A stretch of 64,000 nucleotides of DNA from Lentzea californiensis (GTDB lineage Bacteria; Actinomycetota; Actinomycetes; Mycobacteriales; Pseudonocardiaceae), in the NCBI RefSeq assembly GCF_024648825.1, contig NZ_JANBBE010000009.1:1-64000 (forward strand). Direction: 5' to 3'. The notes under the pieces are model-generated. The model did not search any database. It was not told the DNA's origin and saw only the letters and a list, made by a program, of their open reading frames with translations. Every line of letters begins with the position of its first letter. The first letter of the stretch is position 1. This document shows, one piece after another, positions 59,301 to 64,000 of this stretch. The position numbers and the translations under genes were made by a program.

Positions 59301-62300
59301 TCGAAGGTGAAGTAGCTCTGCGCCACGTAATGCCCGGCCGCGCTCAATGCGGCCTGGAAGTACAGGCCGCGCTGCAACGGCGACACCGGCGCGGTGCGAC
59401 GCGTGGTCACCGAGGTGTCCGCGATCCGTTCCAGCGCCAGCAGCCAGCGTGCCGCGATCTCGTCCGACACGTCGTCGGTGAGCGCGAAAGTCGCCCGCAG
59501 GCTGCCGGTGCCCGTGTCGACCCAGCAGTTGACCTCGACCGCGTACGGGCTCGGCTGCGAGCCCATGTCGAGGTGCAGCGCCTGCGACTCGCTGCCCCGG
59601 CCGAGGTAGTTGAACAGCACCTGCGGCTTGGGCAGCGCGGCGAGCACGGGCGCGGTCTGCGGGTTGAGGTAGCGCAGCTGGCCGTACCGGACGTGCTGTT
59701 CCTCGTCCGGCTGACGCTCCACGAGCTCACGGGCGGCGTCGACGGGGTTGGTGTGCGGGCTGAGCTTCACCGGCGCGATGGAGGTGAACCAGCCGACCGT
59801 GCGGGTGTAGTCGTGGTGCTCCAGCACGGGAACGCGGCCATGGCGTTCCAGCTCGACCACCAGGTCCGTCGGCGTGCCCTGGATCTCGGTCAACGCCGTG
59901 CGCAGCGCACCTGCCAGCAGTTCCGTCAGGCCGATGCCGAGCGCGGTCGGTGCCGTGTGCACGACGAGGTCGGTGATGTCGGCCGACAGGGTGACCGTGA
60001 CCTCGCGCTGGTCGCCGACCTGCGGGGTGAGGGACGGGGTGTCGAGCACCTCGACCCAGTGGCGCAGGCCGGTGCCGGACTGCGCGCCCAGGGTCAGCGC
60101 GCTGGTGTAGGCCGCGAAGGAGGTGGTCGCGGGCGCCAGGCCCTCGCCGCGCAGGGCCGCGTTGATGTCGTCGAGCAGGATCAGCCAGGAGACGGCGTCG
60201 ACGGCGAGGTGATGCACCACCACGACGAGCGTGCGCGTGGCTTCGAGCCACGTGAAGGCGGCCATGACGCCGGCTTCGGGGTCGAGGCGGCGAGCGGCGT
60301 CGTTGGCGGCGGCCTGAGGGTCGTCGCCGGTCGCGACGAGGACTTCAAGATCACCAGAACTGTCGGGCCCGCTTGGGATGATTGGAGTGGGGACCCGATC
60401 CCCCCTGGGGGTCTGCGAGTCGGAATCGATCCCGAACGACCACACCCCGTCCGCGATCGTGAGCCGCATTCGCAGGGCCGCATGAGCCTTCACCACGGCG
60501 GCAGCCGCACGTCGCGCGTCAGCCAGACTGGCGCACTCGACCTGCCGTGCCTGGGCGAACAGGTTCAGTTCCCCGCCCAGCTCGCGCTGCCGCAGCACGA
60601 TCGGCGTCGGCACCACCGGCCCGTCCCGCTCCGCGACCACGACCGGCGCGGCGACCGGCGCCACCGCGAACTTCGAAGCCAGCGCCCGCGGCGTCTTGTG
60701 CAGGAACAGGTCCCGGGGCGCGATCCGCACCCCCAGGGCCCGGGCCCGGTTCACCACCCCGATCGCGATGATGCTGTCGCCACCGGCCACGAAGAAGTCC
60801 GTGTCCGCGTCCACCGCGGATCCGGGCAGCACGTCCGCGAAGATGCCGACCAGCGACTCCAACGCCGGCGAGCCGGTGACGACAGGCGTGTCCTCGGCAG
60901 AGCGAGCGCGCTGTTCCAGCGCCTTGCGGTCCAGCTTGCCGTTGACCGTCAAGGGCAAAGCGTCCAGTGCGAGAACCCGCTGCGGCACCATGTGCACCGG
61001 CAGCTTCGACCCGAGCACGGCGAGAACGTCCGCAGCCGGCGTGCCCACCACGTGCGCGACGAGGTGGTCGGCGGTGTCCGCCACCGTCACGGCCACGTCG
61101 ACGACACCCGGTACCGAGCGGATCGCCGACTCGACCTCGCCCAGCTCGATCCGGAATCCCTTGAGCTGCACCTGGTCGTCGGCGCGACCGAGGAACTCCA
61201 GCTCACCGTCGAGGTTGCGGCGCGCGAGGTCACCGCTGTTGTACATGCGCGAACCGTCGCCCGCGAACGGGTCCGCCACGAACCGGCTGCACGTCAGGTC
61301 CGGCCGGTCGTGGTAGCCCAGGGAGAGCTGGGTGCCCGCCACGTAGATCGCGCCGGCCTGGCCGGGAGCGACCGGCCGCAGCGACGAGTCCAGCAGGTAC
61401 GTGCGCAGGCCCGGGATCGGGCCACCGATCGGGCTGACCTCACGCCCGGACGCGAAGTCCGCGGAGTCCAGCACCCGGTGCGTCACGTGGACCGTGGTCT
61501 CGGTGATGCCGTACATGTTGACCAGCTCTGGCCGTGAGGTGCCGTAGCGCTCGACCCAGCCGCGCATCCGCGACAGCTCCAGGGCCTCGCCGCCGAAGAT
61601 CACGCGGCGCAACGCGGGCAGCGGCTCGCTCAGCCGGTCCGCCTCGATGAACTGGTAGAACGCCGACGGCGTCTGGTTGAGCACGGTGACGCCACGCTCG
61701 CGGACGAGCCTGTGGAAGTCGACCGGTGAGCGCGTGAGGCCGTGGTCGGGGACGAGGAGCTCGCCGCCGTGCACCAGTGCGCCCCACATCTCCCAGACCG
61801 CGAAGTCGAACGAGTACGAGTGGAACTGCGTCCACACGTCGTCCGGCCCGAAGTCCATGTCCGGCTGGGTGTTCGCCAGCAGCGACACCACGGCGGCGTG
61901 CGGCACGACGACGCCCTTGGGCTTGCCGGTCGACCCGGACGTGTAGATCACGTAGGCCGGGTTGCGCCAGTCGAACGACGGAACCCGTGCCTCGCCGGGC
62001 ACTTCCTCGCCGTACACCAGCACCCGCGCGGGCACGCCGGCCGCGGAGAGCAGCCGCTCGAAGCGTTCGCGGTGCTCGGCCTCGACCAGCACGACCTGCG
62101 GTGCCGAGTCGGCGAGCACGTGCTGAAGCCGCTCGTCCGGGTAGGCGAGGTCCAACGGCACGTACGCGCCACCGGCTGACACGATGCCGACCAGCGCCAC
62201 GACCTGCTCCAACGACCGCCCGATCGCGACCGCGACACGGTGGCGCGGCCCGACACCCGCGTTGACGAGGGTTCGAGCGAGCCGGTTCTTGGCGTCGGCC

Positions 62301-64000
62301 AGCATCCCGTACGACAGCCCCTCCGCACTGCCGTCGAGGTGGCACATCGTCACGGCCCGTGCCGACGGGTCGCGCTCCGCGGCGGCGTCGAACAGCTGCG
62401 CCAGCGTGGTCGGCTCGACCTCGGCTGCGGCACGCGCCGACGAGAGCTCGACGGCCGGGATGTTGTCTCCGTGCAGCAACGAGTTCAGCGTGTCGGAGAA
62501 GGCCTGCAAGATCCTGCGGGCGCCGTCCGGGCGCACGACCGTCGTGTCGTAGATCAGGTTGAACCGCAGTGCGCCGTCGAGCGCCCGTTCGACCACCAGC
62601 GTCAACGGGTAGTGCGGCGCACCCTCGTTCACGACCTCGGCGATCGTGAACGGGCCTTCCAGCGCAGTCACGTCGGTGGCGACGTCGAAGACCACGAGCG
62701 TGTCGAACGCCGAACCGTGCGGAGCCTGCCGCCCGATGCGGGTCAGCGACACGTGCTGGTGCGGCAACACCGCCGTCTGGTGCGAGCGCACCGACTCCAG
62801 CAACGAACGCGCGGAAGAGGAATCGGACCAGCCGACGCGCACGGGGATCGTGTTGATGAACAGGCCGACCATCTCGTCGATGCCCGGCACGCCGGCGTCA
62901 CGACCCGACACCGTCGACCCGAACACGACGTCCCGGCTGCCCAGGATCCCGCCCAGCGTCACGCCCCACGCGCTGTGCACGGCGGCGCTCAGCGGCACAC
63001 CGGCCGCACGCGTCGCGGCGTCCAGGCCGGGGGCCGCGTCGATCACCACGTCGTCGAACAGCTCGGACGGCGTGTGCCCTTCCGCCACGAACGAAGGCGC
63101 CGCGAGCCCGGCGAGCTCCTCGGACCAGACCCGGTCGCTCTCCTCGGCGTCGGCGTCGGCCAGCCAGCGCACGTAGTCGGCGTAACCGCCGCGTGGGTGC
63201 ACCGAACCCGGCGTGGCGTACTCGGCCAGCAGCGCGCGCAGCATCGGCGGCACCGACCAGCCGTCCGCGATGATGTGGTGCACGGTCTGCACCAGCACGT
63301 ACCGCTGCGGCGCCACCCGGATCAGCGTGAAGCGCATCAACGGGCCGCGCGCGAGGTCGAACCCGGCGACGCGGTCCCGTTCGGCGTACTCCTGGACCTC
63401 CTCGCCGGTCATGCCCTGACCGTCCACGGTGGAAAACTCGGGCCGGACGCCGGACTCCAGCACCGAGACGACCCGGCCGTCGTCGAGACCGACGAACCGG
63501 GCGGCGAGGTTCGGGAACAGCTCCAGCACACGGGCCGTGGCCGCCTCGAGCCTGCGGGCGTCCACGGGGCCGGTCAGCGTCAGCAGCTGCTGCTCGACGT
63601 ACCGGTGCGCCGACTCGTCGTCGAAGACGGAGTGGAAGTACAGGCCTTCCTGCAGCGGCGTCAGCGGGAGGATGTCGCGCAACGCCGGGGAGTCCAGCGA
63701 GTCCACGTCGGACTGGGACAGCGGCAGCAGGTCGAAGTCGCTGGGGGAGTGGCCGCCCTCGGTCAGGGCAGCGAGCCCCTCCAGCGCGTCGGCGAAGTAC
63801 CCGCCGATCTTCGCGGTGTCCTCGTCGCTGAACACGCCGGACGGCCAGGAGAGGACGGTGACCAGTTCCAGCTCGCCGTCCGCGCCGGGCTCGGCGGAGG
63901 CGTTGAACTCCAGGGCGCGCGGCAGCCGCATCGCCGGATCGCGCTTCTCGCCGAGCTGGCCCGCGTTCTCCGCGAGCTGCCAGTCCCCGGTCGTGCCGCC
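56348..64000 (-). CDS. cchH: CchH-like siderophore NRPS, C-terminal 2,550 residues (5' end beyond the window)
   Basis: The reading frame is open to the right edge. Domains in order (nt, minus strand): tail of an epimerisation domain (64000-about 63690); C (about 63680-62420, VHHIIADG intact); A (62410-60930); T (GGDSI near 60785); E (60700-59400, HHLAVDAVSW); C (59380-58120, YHLLLWDGWS); A (58100-56640); T (GGHSM near 56480). No thioesterase. Reading the pocket residues gives DFWNIGMVH for the first A domain (threonine code) and DMENLGLIN for the second (N5-hydroxyornithine code as I recall it). With E after module 2 this is the fhOrn-Thr-hOrn logic of coelichelin synthetase. Confidence 0.9.
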   Translation of the reverse strand, partial: GGTTGDWQLAENAGQLGEKRDPAMRLPRALEFNASAEPGADGELELVTVLSWPSGVFSDEDTAKIGGYFADALEGLAALTEGGHSPSDFDLLPLSQSDVDSLDSPALRDILPLTPLQEGLYFHSVFDDESAHRYVEQQLLTLTGPVDARRLEAATARVLELFPNLAARFVGLDDGRVVSVLESGVRPEFSTVDGQGMTGEEVQEYAERDRVAGFDLARGPLMRFTLIRVAPQRYVLVQTVHHIIADGWSVPPMLRALLAEYATPGSVHPRGGYADYVRWLADADAEESDRVWSEELAGLAAPSFVAEGHTPSELFDDVVIDAAPGLDAATRAAGVPLSAAVHSAWGVTLGGILGSRDVVFGSTVSGRDAGVPGIDEMVGLFINTIPVRVGWSDSSSARSLLESVRSHQTAVLPHQHVSLTRIGRQAPHGSAFDTLVVFDVATDVTALEGPFTIAEVVNEGAPHYPLTLVVERALDGALRFNLIYDTTVVRPDGARRILQAFSDTLNSLLHGDNIPAVELSSARAAAEVEPTTLAQLFDAAAERDPSARAVTMCHLDGSAEGLSYGMLADAKNRLARTLVNAGVGPRHRVAVAIGRSLEQVVALVGIVSAGGAYVPLDLAYPDERLQHVLADSAPQVVLVEAEHRERFERLLSAAGVPARVLVYGEEVPGEARVPSFDWRNPAYVIYTSGSTGKPKGVVVPHAAVVSLLANTQPDMDFGPDDVWTQFHSYSFDFAVWEMWGALVHGGELLVPDHGLTRSPVDFHRLVRERGVTVLNQTPSAFYQFIEADRLSEPLPALRRVIFGGEALELSRMRGWVERYGTSRPELVNMYGITETTVHVTHRVLDSADFASGREVSPIGGPIPGLRTYLLDSSLRPVAPGQAGAIYVAGTQLSLGYHDRPDLTCSRFVADPFAGDGSRMYNSGDLARRNLDGELEFLGRADDQVQLKGFRIELGEVESAIRSVPGVVDVAVTVADTADHLVAHVVGTPAADVLAVLGSKLPVHMVPQRVLALDALPLTVNGKLDRKALEQRARSAEDTPVVTGSPALESLVGIFADVLPGSAVDADTDFFVAGGDSIIAIGVVNRARALGVRIAPRDLFLHKTPRALASKFAVAPVAAPVVVAERDGPVVPTPIVLRQRELGGELNLFAQARQVECASLADARRAAAAVVKAHAALRMRLTIADGVWSFGIDSDSQTPRGDRVPTPIIPSGPDSSGDLEVLVATGDDPQAAANDAARRLDPEAGVMAAFTWLEATRTLVVVVHHLAVDAVSWLILLDDINAALRGEGLAPATTSFAAYTSALTLGAQSGTGLRHWVEVLDTPSLTPQVGDQREVTVTLSADITDLVVHTAPTALGIGLTELLAGALRTALTEIQGTPTDLVVELERHGRVPVLEHHDYTRTVGWFTSIAPVKLSPHTNPVDAARELVERQPDEEQHVRYGQLRYLNPQTAPVLAALPKPQVLFNYLGRGSESQALHLDMGSQPSPYAVEVNCWVDTGTGSLRATFALTDDVSDEIAARWLLALERIADTSVTTRRTAPVSPLQRGLYFQAALSAAGHYVAQSYFTFDRRLDTGALAKAMAHVIARHPVVGAGFADEDGTPVQVLTAGGQVEVRTVDVLNQDAVDALRVEDRGTGFDLDRPPLVRLTVLRLPDGRDALLFSYHLLLWDGWSREIVLRDLFGAYRALLAGEPVDSTPAAPSFESYCRALAAEDQQAAERFWARYLAELPGPTLLGDGSTSDTLPTKIVRTLSEEDSSRIREAAGRHGVTLNSVVTGALGLVLGSETGRGDAVFGVTVSGREEEGTEDVVGVLLNTVPMRVSARPQDTAAEFLANVQASRVDAMEHEHVGLGEIQRASGHDQLFDNLFVLQNFLDDSTFDELNARNGIVDHESEDSTHYPFTWVVTPGRRLTVKLEYRPEVTAPALAERLFDDYLRILGDLATAEGPLGTIRGTGPEPELNPANDFGDLTVVDLFDQAADRDPDRVALVAHGRTMTFAELRDRSRHLAGVLSGKGIGVETSVAIAVPRSLDWVVALFGVLRCGAAYVPLELDHPDERIAAIIDDARPALTITTSAVAPRIQGTTFRLDEPWPDAEPVTTFAPGDPNRLKHAAYTIYTSGSTGKPKGVVTEYAGLTNMLVNHQRRIFEPVLAEHGHRTFRIAHTVSFAFDMSWEELLWLADGHEVHICDEELRRDATGLVEYCLAHEIDVINVTPTYAQQLLAEGLLGAEHKPALVLLGGEAVTPTLWQRLADTPGTIGYNLYGPTEYTINTLGVGTFDCVDPVVGVAIDNTDVYVLDPWLRHVPDGVAGELYVSGVGIARGYLGQPGQSAERFVACPWVPGERMYRTGDLVIRRPDGNLLYLGRTDKQVKIRGHRVELGEVEARFAAHPGVRFVAAVAQADPQVDGAYRLAAYLVLADGSDIPSIAAEVGAGLPDYLRPSHYAAVDAIPLTVNGKADTAALPEARPLGTLMTKTEDRELTETETLVREMFAEALDLDEDEVGMASGFTDLGGHSMLAVRLIGLLRREFGPVVTIRDLLSLSTPEAIARHVDEH

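Overview
This window is high-GC actinobacterial DNA. The gene content (AfsR/SARP-type regulator, orphan type VII secretion (T7SS) substrate genes, XRE/NACHT protein, thiopeptide and siderophore clusters) suggests a filamentous actinomycete. From protein style I lean to Pseudonocardiales (Lentzea/Saccharothrix-like), but that is inference. No rRNA, tRNA or CRISPR array was seen.

Layout. (1) 1-3.9 kb: the 5' part of an IS982-type transposase, an SDR oxidoreductase, a DedA membrane protein and an XRE-NACHT-membrane NTPase. (2) 3.97-8.44 kb: a tightly overlapping set of WXG/PPE-like, EspG-like, YbaB-like and WXG100-like genes ending in a secreted serine hydrolase, with no secretion motor in view. 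(3) 8.4-21.95 kb and 25.6-32.8 kb: a C1/C2-acid catabolic regulon. It has a second succinyl-CoA-synthetase-like pair; divergently an oxalyl-CoA decarboxylase/2-hydroxyacyl-CoA lyase family enzyme, formyl-CoA:oxalate CoA-transferase, NDP-forming acyl-CoA ligase, Nramp-like transporter and TerC; a GntR/FCD regulator; a PanE-type reductase (probable oxalyl-CoA reductase); a frameshifted LysR regulator; and an NAD-linked formate dehydrogenase whose subunits are split and permuted. The exact 14-mer ATACTGTATGCAAT, or a one-base variant, precedes three of its transcription units and a half-site precedes a fourth, so the GntR protein probably controls the whole set. A plausible flow is oxalate -> oxalyl-CoA -> formyl-CoA + CO2 -> formate -> CO2 + NADH, with oxalyl-CoA -> glyoxylate as an assimilatory branch.

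(4) 22-25.3 kb, between the two halves of the regulon: a secreted protein, an XRE / ImmA-IrrE peptidase / membrane protein trio, and a membrane protein with an N-terminal RHIM-like motif. (5) 32.8-43.8 kb: a complete lactazole-type thiopeptide cluster (lazF-E-D-C-B-A order on the minus strand) behind an AfsR-like regulator. Its 57-aa precursor, too short for routine gene calling, has a leader end resembling lactazole's but a longer core, so an unusually large macrocycle is possible. (6) 44-48.6 kb: a GH3 beta-glucosidase with its TetR regulator, divergent from an MFS exporter across a perfect 22-bp palindrome. (7) 48.6-53 kb: a four-gene envelope/tellurite-like operon (substrate-binding protein, TelA, VWA lipoprotein, membrane protein). 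(8) 53.2-64 kb: a YCII protein, a VOC pseudogene remnant, and the end of a coelichelin-type siderophore cluster (esterase cchJ, ABC exporter cchI with a badly degenerate ATPase domain, NRPS cchH running off the right edge with predicted Thr and hydroxyornithine modules).
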